64,000 nt of DNA from Bacteroidales bacterium (GTDB lineage: Bacteria; Bacteroidota; Bacteroidia; Bacteroidales; UBA7332): assembly GCA_028687995.1 (NCBI GenBank), contig JAQTZA010000003.1, positions 186,001-250,000 of the forward strand, in the 5' to 3' direction. Below, piece after piece: positions 37,439-46,912 of this stretch. The notes below the pieces were generated by a model. The model was not told the origin of the DNA and did not search any database. It saw only the letters and a list, made by a program, of their open reading frames with translations. A program made the position numbers and the translations under genes. Within the stretch, counting starts at the first letter, position 1. The number at the start of each line of letters is the position of its first letter.

Positions 37439-37488
37439 ATCTTCGAGCCACTGTGAGTTAAAAAAATGAACGATAAATCGCCAGTTCC

Positions 37489-37556
37489 CACAGATATGAA
37501 GCCTTAGAATATCGATATTGGACAAGGCGAATTTTGTTAATACTCGCATTTTTTAT
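37489..37556 (+). repeat. Degenerate third copy of the terminator part of the repeat module
   Basis: CACAGATATGAAG...TAGAATA and the following imperfect hairpin GCGAATT-TTGTT-AATACTCGC with a T run resemble 36701-36761 (CACGGATATGAAG...TAGAATA plus hairpin B) and hairpin A (shared GGCG-ATTTTGTTAAT). The promoter part of the module is absent here. It may terminate the lipoprotein transcript. Confidence 0.5.
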
Positions 37557-37600
37557 GCAAAAAAAGCGACCTATTTGTTTCTTTAGCGAAATTCTCCCCT

Positions 37601-38305
37601 TTACAAACTAGTCCGATAGCTTTTCAGTTCTTTCTTAAACTTGTCCGATTTGTTTTGTGCAAACTCATCTAACTTCGCCCAAAAGCGTGGGCTGTGATTC
37701 ATCTCAAGTGTGTGCGTTAGTTCGTGCAGCAGCACATAATCAATCAAATGCGAAGGTAAAAGCATCAGATAAAAGGAGAGATTAATGCTTTTCCGACCAC
37801 TGCAACTTCCCCATCGTGTTTTGCTGGAATTAATTTTCACTTCTGAGAATTTCAATCCTTTTTGATCGGCTAACATTTTTAGTCGTTCGGGCAGATGCAT
37901 TTTTGCGTCCGATCGAAGATAACGCTCAATGCCTTTGATTATCATTTCACGCACGGAAGCTCTGTTAAAGTCAGTTTGCATCGGACATGCGATGTAGAGA
38001 ACTCCCTCTTTACGGGAGAAATAGAAATCGGCACGATCGGTTCTCAGAATTTTTACTCGAAAACGGTTGGTTTGAAGCTCGGTATTCTCATCAAAGATGG
38101 TAGCCGGTTTCGCTTTTGTCTGTTTAAGCTTTAAGGTAGGGCGGTGATTTTCTAAAATCCGCTGAAACTCTTTTTGAGTACAATGTGCAGGCACCGTTAT
38201 TTTCAACTCATTGGGTGTTAAACGAAAGATAACACTCCTTGCTTTGGGGTTTATTTTGATAGTAATGGTGCCAAAATCAACATCAGAAAAAGAGCTATTT
38301 CCCAT
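37601..38305 (-). CDS. YgjP/SprT-like metal-dependent hydrolase (M48-type motif)
   Basis: A 234-aa cytoplasmic protein of the YgjP (DUF45) family, putative zinc metallopeptidases of unknown substrate. The zinc motif HELTH is near residue 193, followed by EMNHSPRFWAKLDEF, which provides the third ligand and the family's HSxxFW signature; upstream SSKTRWGSCSGRKSINLS is the other family hallmark. The start at 38305 (MGNSSFSDVDF) is preferred over 38326 because the promoter's -7 box covers 38324-38331. The role in the cell is not known. Confidence 0.88.
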   Translation of the reverse strand: MGNSSFSDVDFGTITIKINPKARSVIFRLTPNELKITVPAHCTQKEFQRILENHRPTLKLKQTKAKPATIFDENTELQTNRFRVKILRTDRADFYFSRKEGVLYIACPMQTDFNRASVREMIIKGIERYLRSDAKMHLPERLKMLADQKGLKFSEVKINSSKTRWGSCSGRKSINLSFYLMLLPSHLIDYVLLHELTHTLEMNHSPRFWAKLDEFAQNKSDKFKKELKSYRTSL

Positions 38306-38323
38306 ACTCGCAACTTGTTTTCG

Positions 38324-38353
38324 CAAAGTTATAAAAAGAAATTACCGACACAA
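38324..38353 (-). promoter_or_regulatory. Bacteroidota promoter for the YgjP-like gene
   Basis: On the minus strand: TTG (38353-38351), 19-nt spacer, TAACTTTG (38331-38324). It decides the start at 38305 and implies a leader of only about 10 nt. Confidence 0.6.
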
Positions 38354-38389
38354 GATGCTAATGTGATAGCAAAGATGGATTTTACGTGC

Positions 38390-38397
38390 TATATTTG
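38390..38397 (+). promoter_or_regulatory. Candidate -7 element for the plus-strand glycan genes
   Basis: TATATTTG matches TAnnTTTG, 56 nt before the glycosyltransferase start at 38454. The -33 box is not clear. Confidence 0.45.
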
Positions 38398-38453
38398 AAC
38401 TTTAACCAAAATATTCACTATTTTTAGCGGTTAATTCACAAAATCTGTTTCGT

Positions 38454-39290
38454 ATGATTAGTCTGAAAACGCCTAAAGAAGTGCACGAGCACTACTACTC
38501 TTTCAAAAGTTATGAAGAGATTCCCAACGAGGTTTTTGATAGAATAAAGGCAGGGTTTGAGTCGCAAAACAGAGAAAATCCACTCATTTCTGTCAATATA
38601 ATTGCGTGGAACGAAGAAGAAAGCATCCTAAACAACCTATCGTCGTTGAGCAAAATCAAAGCGCCATTCCCCATCGAATATGTATTTGTGGATAACAATT
38701 CGAAAGATCACACGAGCGATATTATTCGTCGGTGTGGCATCACACCCATTCTAGAAACACAACAAGGATATGGTTTTGCGCGGCAGGCAGCGATGAATAA
38801 TTCGAAAGGGAAATATATTCTCACAGGAGATTCCGACACAATCTATTTGCCCAAATGGCCAGAAAAAATGGTTGCACCGCTACTCGCGGGCAAAGCAATC
38901 GCCACATTTGGCAGATACGCATTCCTGCCACGAAATGGCGTCGATCGCTCAGAGTATATTCTGTATGAGTTTTTTAGAAACGTACTTCATAAAATCCGTA
39001 GTTTCAATCGTCCAGAATTAATTGTAGGCGGTGTAAACTTCTGTTTTCCAAGAGAATTGGCGCTCACCATCGGTTTTATAAAAACAGACGATCGAATGGA
39101 AGATGGACAGATGGCGCTACAAATGAAACTGCGCGGCAAACTGAAACGCATCACGCATCCGCAAACCATCGCTTGGACGATTCCTCGTCGGGTGCAAGAA
39201 AGTGGATCGCAACTGTCGGCTGTGTGGCTTCGACTTAAAAAAGAGGCTCGCCAATTTCATCTTTACTTCACCCGAAAACCACTGAAATAG
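38454..39290 (+). CDS. Family 2 glycosyltransferase
   Basis: A 278-aa GT-A fold enzyme without clear membrane segments, acting on the cytoplasmic face. ISVNIIAWNEEESILNNLSS is the nucleotide-sugar-binding start; EYVFVDNNSKDHT and GDSDTIY (the DxD metal/sugar-nucleotide motif) follow. It leads a three-gene plus-strand group with a flippase (12-nt gap) and another GT2 (4-nt gap after that), part of the same polysaccharide pathway as the minus-strand genes to the right. Donor sugar and linkage cannot be predicted. Confidence 0.9.
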   Translation: MISLKTPKEVHEHYYSFKSYEEIPNEVFDRIKAGFESQNRENPLISVNIIAWNEEESILNNLSSLSKIKAPFPIEYVFVDNNSKDHTSDIIRRCGITPILETQQGYGFARQAAMNNSKGKYILTGDSDTIYLPKWPEKMVAPLLAGKAIATFGRYAFLPRNGVDRSEYILYEFFRNVLHKIRSFNRPELIVGGVNFCFPRELALTIGFIKTDDRMEDGQMALQMKLRGKLKRITHPQTIAWTIPRRVQESGSQLSAVWLRLKKEARQFHLYFTRKPLK

Positions 39291-39302
39291 CCTCAACACT
39301 CC

Positions 39303-40829
39303 ATGGCAAAAAAGCAATTAGCGATTAATATGACCGCCAATTTTGTGGCATTTCTTGTCCAATTTGGTATCAATTTCTTCTTTACGCCGTATCTGATAAA
39401 TACAGTAGGCAAAGAGGCTTATAGCTTTTTCCCATTGGCAAGCAGTTTTATTGGTTACGCTGGTATCATCACCGTGGCACTCAACTCGATGGCAAGCCGA
39501 TTTATCACCATCCGCATTCAACAAAACGATACCGAGGGCGCTAATATCTACATGAATTCGGTGCTGTATGGCAACACCATCATGGCTGTCGCGCTGACCA
39601 TCCCTTCTATCTTCATTTTGCTCTTTCTGAATAATATCCTGAATATCCCGGCTGCCATTTTTGGCGACATACAGTGGCTTTTCGGGTTGGTTATGCTCAG
39701 CATGATTCTCAATATTCAGCTTTCGGTATTCGGCGTGGCAACGTATGCGACCAATCGGCTCGATCTCTCTTCGCTGCGAAATGCCGAATCGAATATTCTG
39801 CGTGTGATTTTGCTCGTGTTGCTGTTCTACTTCTTTCGCCCGTCGGTAGCATATATCGGAATTGCGAACTTGATTGTGGCAGCATTTATTCTGATGACGA
39901 ACGTATATTACACCAAAAAGCTGCTGCCTCAAATCACGTTCGATCGTAAATTCTTCAGGATTGAAGCGATTAAAGAGCTACTCGGCGCTGGGGTGTGGAA
40001 CTCCATCAACCAACTCAGCATCGTGCTGATGTCGAATCTCGATCTGCTCATCGCCAATATCTACCTGGGAGCATCGATGACTGGAGAGCTCGCAATTGTG
40101 AAAACGGTACCGATTTTTATCAACACCATCATCATCACGCTGGTTACGGTATTTGCACCAGAATTCACCATACTTTATGCCAAAAACAAGACCGAAGAGT
40201 TGATTCAAAGCATCAAAACATCCCTCAAATTTATGAGTTCGCTGATGACTCTACCTATCGGATTTTTGCTGATAATGGGGTCAGATTTCTTCACTCTATG
40301 GGTTCCGGGACAAGACTCTTCGATGCTTTTTATCTTGTCGAATCTGACACTTGTGCCATTGATTGTTTCCACGAGTATCGAAACGCTTTTTCATGTCTTT
40401 AGCGTGACAAATAAGCTAAAAACACCGTCTATCGTTTTTGTGTTATCGGGCGTAGTCAATGTGATTCTCGTCATTGGTTTATTGAAGTACACAAACATTG
40501 GTGTTTACGCCATTCCAATTGTGGGAATGGTTTCGGCAGTACTTCAGCACTCGATTTTCACACCAGTTTATGCGGCAAAATCACTCAATGTAAATCCATT
40601 TACATTCCATTTTGCCATTGTACGCGGGTTGCTCAACTGCGGAATTATGATGCTCGTCACCTATCTGTTGAGCAAAGTCATTTTCCAACACGATTGGAAA
40701 TCGTTCATCATTCTTGCCTTCGTCAGTTCTGTTATCACACTGATTATCAATATGCTCATTTTCTTTAGTCGAGAAGAAAAAATCACTTTTGCGAGAAAAC
40801 TGAAGCTCATTAAAAAAGTAGAATTATAA
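39303..40829 (+). CDS. Wzx-type polysaccharide flippase
   Basis: A 508-aa polytopic inner-membrane protein with about 12-14 hydrophobic segments, starting LAINMTANFVAFLVQFGINF. It resembles MOP-superfamily lipid-linked oligosaccharide translocases, which flip undecaprenyl-linked repeat units to the periplasm for polymerisation by Wzy. The arrangement with glycosyltransferases on both sides and a Wzy-like polymerase at 51118-52602 supports this. Specificity is unknown. Confidence 0.88.
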   Translation: MAKKQLAINMTANFVAFLVQFGINFFFTPYLINTVGKEAYSFFPLASSFIGYAGIITVALNSMASRFITIRIQQNDTEGANIYMNSVLYGNTIMAVALTIPSIFILLFLNNILNIPAAIFGDIQWLFGLVMLSMILNIQLSVFGVATYATNRLDLSSLRNAESNILRVILLVLLFYFFRPSVAYIGIANLIVAAFILMTNVYYTKKLLPQITFDRKFFRIEAIKELLGAGVWNSINQLSIVLMSNLDLLIANIYLGASMTGELAIVKTVPIFINTIIITLVTVFAPEFTILYAKNKTEELIQSIKTSLKFMSSLMTLPIGFLLIMGSDFFTLWVPGQDSSMLFILSNLTLVPLIVSTSIETLFHVFSVTNKLKTPSIVFVLSGVVNVILVIGLLKYTNIGVYAIPIVGMVSAVLQHSIFTPVYAAKSLNVNPFTFHFAIVRGLLNCGIMMLVTYLLSKVIFQHDWKSFIILAFVSSVITLIINMLIFFSREEKITFARKLKLIKKVEL

Positions 40830-40833
40830 CACT

Positions 40834-41847
40834 ATGAAGCCGCTAATCAGCATTATTGTACCGATCTACAACGTCGAAGCTTACCTCGAACGGTGTGTTG
40901 TTTCAATTCAAAACCAGACTTACCCAAATATTGAGATTATTTTGGTGGACGATGGTTCGCCCGACAACTGTGGGAAACTGTGTGATGAGATGGCGGCAAA
41001 AGACGAACGGATAAAGGTAATTCACAAACCAAACGGAGGGCTTTCTGATGCGCGAAATGCAGGAATTGATTTAGCGAAAGGCGATTACTTATCGTTTGTA
41101 GATAGCGACGACTACATCAATCCGCTGATGTTGGAAATTTTGCATCAAAATATGGTCGATGCTAAAGCCGACCTATCGTGTTGCGACATCAAAAATGCCT
41201 ATACGACCGAAGCCGAATATTTCGATTTCGACAACAAAGTGAAACTATACACCAATATCGAAGCGTTGGAGATGCTTTTCACCTACTATTGCCAGGTTTT
41301 TGTGATGGTGTGCAACAAACTCTATCGCAAAGAAGCGTTCACTGAATTTCGCTTTGCAAAAGGCAAAATTCACGAAGATGAGTTCCTAACATACAAGATT
41401 CTGCACCATTCCCCAAAAATTGTGTTTAGCGACGCTCGACTTTATTACTACTATCAGTCGCCCAACAGTATTATGCGATCGGCGTTTTCAGAGAAACGAT
41501 TGCAATACGCCGAAGCGATGGAGGAACGACTTGCCTATTTCGAAACTGAAAATCTATCGAAATTCTATGACCTTACCTTACAAAAATTCGGCATCTGGTC
41601 GCTTTTCTTTTATTATCTAAATCGTGCTTCGATGTCGAAAGAGACTCGGCAAAAAATGCTCACAATCATTCACAAAAATTGCGATTCAATACTTCAAAAA
41701 AAAATAGCCAAAAAGGGAAGTAAACTGGCATTTACGATGGCAAGAAAATGTCCATTTTTATTGGGATTTTTTGCGCATCAAAGTGTCTTTGGGCTAAATA
41801 TTGTTTCTCGATTTAGCCAAATTCTATTCGACAATAAAGGAGAGTAA
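40834..41847 (+). CDS. Family 2 glycosyltransferase (EpsJ/WcaA-like)
   Basis: A 337-aa enzyme with classic GT2 motifs: ISIIVPIYNVEAYLERCVVS, EIILVDDGSPDNCG, GGLSDARNAG and the metal-binding FVDSDDYI. The C-terminal ~100 residues are basic and helical, as in membrane-associated exopolysaccharide glycosyltransferases. It ends the plus-strand arm; its stop lies 1 nt from the stop of the convergent acyltransferase with no terminator between. Confidence 0.92.
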   Translation: MKPLISIIVPIYNVEAYLERCVVSIQNQTYPNIEIILVDDGSPDNCGKLCDEMAAKDERIKVIHKPNGGLSDARNAGIDLAKGDYLSFVDSDDYINPLMLEILHQNMVDAKADLSCCDIKNAYTTEAEYFDFDNKVKLYTNIEALEMLFTYYCQVFVMVCNKLYRKEAFTEFRFAKGKIHEDEFLTYKILHHSPKIVFSDARLYYYYQSPNSIMRSAFSEKRLQYAEAMEERLAYFETENLSKFYDLTLQKFGIWSLFFYYLNRASMSKETRQKMLTIIHKNCDSILQKKIAKKGSKLAFTMARKCPFLLGFFAHQSVFGLNIVSRFSQILFDNKGE

Positions 41848-41848
41848 T

Positions 41849-42943
41849 CTACCGAAGGAATTTGCCAACTGGCTTTTCGATAAACTTGAAATGAAGCATG
41901 CTAAATCCAATCAAGACAGCAATGACGGGTAATGGGAAGAGGTAGGCGTATTCGCCCCACGATGCTGCGTAACGGTTGATTAAAACGACACCAATGTTTT
42001 CGTGAATCAGATACAACGAATAAGAAGCGGCGCCTATATTTGTGAATAACCTCATATTCAAGAACTCCAACTTCTCTTCATAGAGAATCAACGCAAAAAA
42101 GGCAATCACCATCAAAACAATGGTCACTCGTTCTTCCCAAATATGACTCGAGAGAAATTGAACACAAATCAGCCCCACTAAACCAATCGTTACGTATCTT
42201 GAAAATCCTTTGGAATAGATTTTATAGAACAAAACACCCATCAAAAACCAATTGATAAACGTGGTGATACTGAAGACCTGAAACACCCAGAATTCAAGTT
42301 TTGTCAGCAAATCTGGTGTAGCGGTAATGTGTAGGAAATTGCTTCCATACTTCACATTAAAAAGCAATTTAAATGCAAAGAAGAGGGTCAATGATAAGAT
42401 ATAGAAATTGCGGACAAAATGTTTCTTGTTGAGAAAAAAAACTATACTTACCAGAAAATAGAACTGCACCTCGGCCCAAAGCGACCAATAACTGCCATTC
42501 ACATAGTCCCCCTGAATCGAGAAGTTTTTTAACAAAACATTGAGTAAATCTGGGCTCAAAAAAGTAATACTGTAGAAAAAACTGGTAAAACTTTGACCTT
42601 TAGGGAAAATTTGATTCGTATCGACCAAACTACAAACTAAAAGTGTAATCAATGAGCAAGTAATCATTGCTGGAAGGAGGCGAATCATCCGTTTTTTCCA
42701 AAAAACATGGAGTTTATCCGTTCCTTCAAGCGTAAATGCAATCACAAAACCTGATATAATAAAAAAGAATTCTACACCTAAATCTCCGTGGCTAAATAAG
42801 TTGAAAGTCGGTTTATAGGGGTAGAAACTAATGTCGTTATGAGGTGGAGCCCAACGGTGAAAATAGTGATAAAACATCACACCGATGATTGCAAAAAACC
42901 GGAATGAATCCAATACTTTTATCCGACCTGCATTACGCTCCAT
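41849..42943 (-). CDS. Acyltransferase family 3 membrane O-acyltransferase
   Basis: A 364-aa polytopic protein with about ten hydrophobic segments. The N-terminal KVLDSFRFFAIIGVMFYHYF contains the Arg and His conserved in the OafA/NodX-type family, which O-acetylate (or otherwise acylate) lipid-linked or polymeric surface sugars. It is the last gene of the minus-strand polysaccharide arm, 27 nt after the UDP-xylose synthase gene, so modification of this same polymer is the simplest reading. Confidence 0.92.
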   Translation of the reverse strand: MERNAGRIKVLDSFRFFAIIGVMFYHYFHRWAPPHNDISFYPYKPTFNLFSHGDLGVEFFFIISGFVIAFTLEGTDKLHVFWKKRMIRLLPAMITCSLITLLVCSLVDTNQIFPKGQSFTSFFYSITFLSPDLLNVLLKNFSIQGDYVNGSYWSLWAEVQFYFLVSIVFFLNKKHFVRNFYILSLTLFFAFKLLFNVKYGSNFLHITATPDLLTKLEFWVFQVFSITTFINWFLMGVLFYKIYSKGFSRYVTIGLVGLICVQFLSSHIWEERVTIVLMVIAFFALILYEEKLEFLNMRLFTNIGAASYSLYLIHENIGVVLINRYAASWGEYAYLFPLPVIAVLIGFSMLHFKFIEKPVGKFLR

Positions 42944-42970
42944 TTTTCTTATATTTGATACAATTGAGAC

Positions 42971-43909
42971 CTAAACGAAGTCTTTGAAATATTCGATTGT
43001 TTTCTTCAAACCCTCTTCCAATTGCACTTTAGGCTCCCAATCCAATTTCGATTTAGCTAAATCGATGTTCGGTTGACGTTGTTTCGGATCGTCCTGTGGT
43101 AGTGGTTCAAAAACCAATTCCGATTTTGAATTGGTCAGCTCTATCACTTTTTGAGCCAATTCTAACATCGTAAATTCATTTGGATTTCCAAGATTTACCG
43201 GACCGATAAAATCTTCGTCAGTCGCCATCGTGCGGATCATACCCTCAATCAAATCATCGCAATACTGGAAGCTGCGTGTTTGCTCGCCATTTCCATAAAT
43301 GGTAATATTTTCGCCTCGTAAAGCCTGCATGATAAAATTTGACACCACACGACCATCATTTGGGTTCATTCTTGGGCCGTAGGTGTTGAAGATGCGGATT
43401 ATCTTTATCTTCACATTGTTCTGTCTGTGGTAGTCCATAAAAAGCGTCTCAGCACAACGTTTCCCTTCGTCGTAGCACGAACGTATGCCATTTGGGTTCA
43501 CATTTCCCCAATAAGACTCTGGCTGAGGATGGATATTTGGATCACCATACACTTCACTGGTTGATGCTTGAAGTATTTTTGCACCCACACGTTTGGCTAA
43601 ACCCAACATGTTAATCGCTCCCATGACCGACGTTTTGATTGTCTTAATCGGATTGTGTTGATAATGAATGGGTGATGCAGGACAAGCCAAGTTGAAAATC
43701 TGATCTACTTCGGCATAAAATGGGGTAATCACATCGTGACGAACCAATTCAAAATACGGATTGTCCAAAAGGTGCACCACGTTTTGCTTTGCGCCTGTGA
43801 AATAATTATCTACACAAATCACATCGTGACCATCTTTCAATAAACGATCGCACAAATGCGAACCCAAAAAACCTGCACCGCCGGTTACTAAAACTCGTTG
43901 TTTTCTCAT
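42971..43909 (-). CDS. UDP-glucuronate decarboxylase (UDP-xylose synthase)
   Basis: A 312-aa extended SDR enzyme that converts UDP-glucuronic acid to UDP-xylose with NAD+. The Rossmann motif is GGAGFLG at 10-16; [19 protein letters not shown] and the catalytic CYDEGKR (Tyr/Lys near 145-150) match UXS enzymes closely, as does [20 protein letters not shown]. Length is normal. It indicates that xylose (or a derivative) is part of the polymer. No UDP-glucose dehydrogenase is in the window, so UDP-glucuronate must come from elsewhere. Confidence 0.93.
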   Translation of the reverse strand: MRKQRVLVTGGAGFLGSHLCDRLLKDGHDVICVDNYFTGAKQNVVHLLDNPYFELVRHDVITPFYAEVDQIFNLACPASPIHYQHNPIKTIKTSVMGAINMLGLAKRVGAKILQASTSEVYGDPNIHPQPESYWGNVNPNGIRSCYDEGKRCAETLFMDYHRQNNVKIKIIRIFNTYGPRMNPNDGRVVSNFIMQALRGENITIYGNGEQTRSFQYCDDLIEGMIRTMATDEDFIGPVNLGNPNEFTMLELAQKVIELTNSKSELVFEPLPQDDPKQRQPNIDLAKSKLDWEPKVQLEEGLKKTIEYFKDFV

Positions 43910-43935
43910 ATAATTAGATTATTATTTCAAATAAT

Positions 43936-45117
43936 TTATGCTCTCTTGGCTCTTTCCCAAGCACCATTGGTTCTCTTTTTTCTTAAATAAGCAACTCCTT
44001 TATAGACACAAATGTTCATGAAAATAAAATAGTATGGAATAAAGAGTAATTTGAATCTGATTTTGCGTTGCTCCAGCAATTTACCAGCATGTCCAGCAAC
44101 ATAAAAGAGAATTTGTAGAATGAAGATGATAATATAAAGCAAATTTGACGGCTCAAGCGCTATTAAAAACACATTCAACGGCAACAAAAGAAACAACAGC
44201 AAAGGTGTCAATGTCCACCTCAACACACGGTGTGAGATGTATTGAAAACTCACCGTCCCGTATTTGAATACATTCAACAAAGCTCGAAGGCGCCAAACCG
44301 ACTGCAATCCGCCTGCTGCAATGCGTACTTTTCTTTTTTCTTCTTCCACCATTTCGGCAGATGAAGTCTCTTCCGCGTAGGCATCAGGTGTATAAGCCGT
44401 TTTGTAGCCTCTCATCACAATGCGAAGTGAAAGAATAAAGTCGTCTAAAAGCGTATCTTTTGGCATCTCTTCGAACAAATGTGTGCGAATAGCGAACAAC
44501 TCTCCGGCAGCACCGACCACACTACACAGCTCGTCGTCCCACGTTTTGAGTTTCGATTCGTATTTCCAATAAAAGCCTTCTCCGCTTGAGACCGCTTTGT
44601 CTTTTTCTTGTTGCATCACACGTTTTTCTCCTGCCACACAACCCACTTTCTGATCAGCAAATCGATTCACAATATTGATAACTGAATCGGCATTTAGAAA
44701 CGTATTCGCATCGGTAAAAACGATCAATGGTGTATTCACAAAAGTCACGCCACGCGTCATTGCGGCCGTTTTACCCAAGCGCTCAGGGCGGAAGTGAACG
44801 GTCACATCAGAATATGATTTGAGTTTTTCGTTGGTACTGTCGGTCGTGCCATCTGTCACCCAGAATATTTTCAGTTTATCTTTGGGATAATTGAGTGCTC
44901 GGCAATTCTCCATTTTTCCTTCAATCACACTCTCTTCATTCCAAGCCGTGATAAAAAGGGTCACTTCGGGTAGTTCATCAAAAGCAGGAGCCTTCTTTTT
45001 CCCCACAAAAAGTCTTTTGATGCGAACGAGCACATAAAGCAAAAGTCCATAACCCAAGTAGGTATAGAAGACAATGAATGCGGAAATCCAAAAAAACCAT
45101 TCCAAAAATTGTGTCAT
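43936..45117 (-). CDS. Membrane family 2 glycosyltransferase
   Basis: A 393-aa enzyme with an N-terminal membrane segment (about 5-30, WFFWISAFIVFYTYLGYGLL), a GT2 catalytic core (VTLFITAWNEESVIEGKMEN, WVTDGTTDSTN, VFTDANTFLN, LLDDFILSLR) and three or four C-terminal membrane segments. This layout is that of processive or lipid-acceptor glycosyltransferases. It lies within the minus-strand operon, 26 nt before the UXS gene. Sugar specificity is unknown. Confidence 0.9.
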   Translation of the reverse strand: MTQFLEWFFWISAFIVFYTYLGYGLLLYVLVRIKRLFVGKKKAPAFDELPEVTLFITAWNEESVIEGKMENCRALNYPKDKLKIFWVTDGTTDSTNEKLKSYSDVTVHFRPERLGKTAAMTRGVTFVNTPLIVFTDANTFLNADSVINIVNRFADQKVGCVAGEKRVMQQEKDKAVSSGEGFYWKYESKLKTWDDELCSVVGAAGELFAIRTHLFEEMPKDTLLDDFILSLRIVMRGYKTAYTPDAYAEETSSAEMVEEEKRKVRIAAGGLQSVWRLRALLNVFKYGTVSFQYISHRVLRWTLTPLLLFLLLPLNVFLIALEPSNLLYIIIFILQILFYVAGHAGKLLEQRKIRFKLLFIPYYFIFMNICVYKGVAYLRKKRTNGAWERAKRA

Positions 45118-45138
45118 ATATTATCAGTTTTTAGATTC

Positions 45139-45756
45139 TCATTTTGCTGATCGCACCCACTCATTTTTATCGAAATCGTACTCTTTTAATGGTTTTGCAG
45201 GAGTTCCACCCCATACAGAATACGAAGGAATTGATTTGGTAACGACACTTCCACCCGCCACTACACTGTGTTTCCCGATGGTAACTCCAGCAGTTATCAC
45301 ACTGTTTGCACCAATCCACACATTGTCTTCGATGGTAATTTGTGCCACACTGACGCCTTGCGAATGAATCGTTTTGGTGACATCTTCAAAATTGTGATTT
45401 AATCCGGAAACGGTGATATTTTGTGCCAACATGACATCGTTTCCAATCGTGACAGGACCAATAACGGTGCAACCAATGCCAATCCGGCTATTTGCACCAA
45501 TGATTAAATCACCAACACCATTATTTACCGTGGTAAAGTCCTCAATATAAGAGTGCTTTCCCAATTCAAATTTATTAAACGGAAACAAATCGAGACGGGC
45601 AGACCAGCGAATAACGCCTTTGCGTTTCTGAACAAGGGGATTCACAAACCAACGCACCCAAAAACGAGGACGCGCGCTATAAGGCGAAACAATCAAGTAA
45701 AGAATGAATTTTTTCAATCCTTCGTTTGATTTTAATTTCTCTTTTAATCCACTCAT
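45139..45756 (-). CDS. Hexapeptide-repeat O-acetyltransferase
   Basis: A 205-aa left-handed beta-helix acetyltransferase of the WcaF/maltose-acetyltransferase type, using acetyl-CoA in the cytoplasm. Hexapeptide repeats include IGANSRIGIGCTVIGPVTIG and VWIGANSVITAGVTIGKHSV; the catalytic His is probably in SGLNHNFED, and GGTPAKPLKEY is the usual C-terminal end. The start at 45756 (MSGLKEKLKSN) is preferred; a longer frame to 45819 overlaps the preceding glycosyltransferase gene. It would add acetyl groups to a precursor sugar. Confidence 0.9.
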   Translation of the reverse strand: MSGLKEKLKSNEGLKKFILYLIVSPYSARPRFWVRWFVNPLVQKRKGVIRWSARLDLFPFNKFELGKHSYIEDFTTVNNGVGDLIIGANSRIGIGCTVIGPVTIGNDVMLAQNITVSGLNHNFEDVTKTIHSQGVSVAQITIEDNVWIGANSVITAGVTIGKHSVVAGGSVVTKSIPSYSVWGGTPAKPLKEYDFDKNEWVRSAK

Positions 45757-45764
45757 CTTATGTT

Positions 45765-46892
45765 TTATTTCACCAACGATTGATAAATCTTGAGTACATC
45801 CTCTGCTGTCTTTCTCCACGAAAAGAGTTTAACGCGCTCTAATCCATACGCGCGCTGCTTTTGAGCTAATGCCGGATCATTTTCCAAATCAAGTATTTTT
45901 TGCAAAATATCTGCTTCGTTAAAGGGATCAATCAACAAGGCTCCTTCTCCTGCTATTTCGGGCATGGCTGATGTATTTCCAGTGATAATAGGGACTTCGC
46001 AAGCCATCGATTCCAAAATCGGAATACCAAAACTCTCCCTCAACGATGGATAGAGAAATATATCGGCCATCGAGTATATCGCAGGTAAATCTAAGTTTGA
46101 AACATACCCAAGGAAAACAATTTTCTTTCTAAACTCTTCGTCTTTCCAGACCTCAAAATCCGAAATAAACTCCTCTTTCAAATCCGCAATGACTAAAAAT
46201 GCTGGATTCGGTGTTTGGTTTACATAAGAGTAATAAGCCTGTAATACGCGCTGAGTGTTCTTTTTGGGATCTGTATTACCCAAGAAAAAGAAATAACGAG
46301 CCGGCAGGTTGTATTTACGACTAACCGCCTGATCAAATTCCCGATGAATAAAATGACTACTGTAACCGTTGTAAACAGCTGTCAATTTTTCTGCTGGTAG
46401 ATGTAACGCTTCAGTTATTCTTTTTTGCTCAAATTTTGAAACAGTAATGATTTTCGCTGCTTTTTTCAAAACTGGAGGAACGACCAATTTGCGATAATAT
46501 TTCCCAAATTTCTGATAAAGAGACTTGTTTTTCGCGCCTTCCTCATGTCCTTTTTCCAAGAAAATAATATCGTGAAGTGTGATTACCAATTTTGCATTGA
46601 CAAAGAGAGGAGCCGTATTACTCGTACAATGAAGGATGTCGGGATTCCACTGATTTACAGCTCGTGGCAGTGCCCACTGTTCCCACATTGGATATCCGCC
46701 AAAAGAAGGAAGTTCAATGATTTTAAAGTTTGGCGTTTCTGTCAAACATTTATCCGAATCAGGTTTTATATATATACGATATTCATTTACTGTATCTATT
46801 TTTTGCAACTCTCGAATCATTTCAAGAGCGACAAAATCCATCCCGTGTTTCTTCGGTCGGAAAATTCGTTGTGCTTCAATGGCAATTTTCAT
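45765..46892 (-). CDS. Family 4 (GT-B) glycosyltransferase
   Basis: A 375-aa retaining glycosyltransferase. The C-terminal nucleotide-sugar domain has FFLGNTDPKKNTQRVLQAY, and the E(x7)E motif in PSLRESFGIPILESMACEVP, followed by GNTSAMPEIAGEGALLIDPF. The N-terminal domain starts MKIAIEAQRIFRPKKHGMDF, as in mannosyl/glucosyltransferases of capsule clusters. It is 20 nt from the preceding GT2 gene and 8 nt from the acetyltransferase. Confidence 0.93.
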   Translation of the reverse strand: MKIAIEAQRIFRPKKHGMDFVALEMIRELQKIDTVNEYRIYIKPDSDKCLTETPNFKIIELPSFGGYPMWEQWALPRAVNQWNPDILHCTSNTAPLFVNAKLVITLHDIIFLEKGHEEGAKNKSLYQKFGKYYRKLVVPPVLKKAAKIITVSKFEQKRITEALHLPAEKLTAVYNGYSSHFIHREFDQAVSRKYNLPARYFFFLGNTDPKKNTQRVLQAYYSYVNQTPNPAFLVIADLKEEFISDFEVWKDEEFRKKIVFLGYVSNLDLPAIYSMADIFLYPSLRESFGIPILESMACEVPIITGNTSAMPEIAGEGALLIDPFNEADILQKILDLENDPALAQKQRAYGLERVKLFSWRKTAEDVLKIYQSLVK

Positions 46893-46912
46893 ACAATATG
46901 AATATTAATAAC

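Noticed and set aside
39318-39932. 204-aa open frame antisense to the flippase gene
   Set aside because: It is a shadow of the Wzx frame with very high Arg/His/Gln content and no recognisable domain.
45757-45819. N-terminal extension of the hexapeptide acetyltransferase
   Set aside because: It overlaps the preceding glycosyltransferase frame and adds residues unlike the family; ATG 45756 fits the operon spacing.
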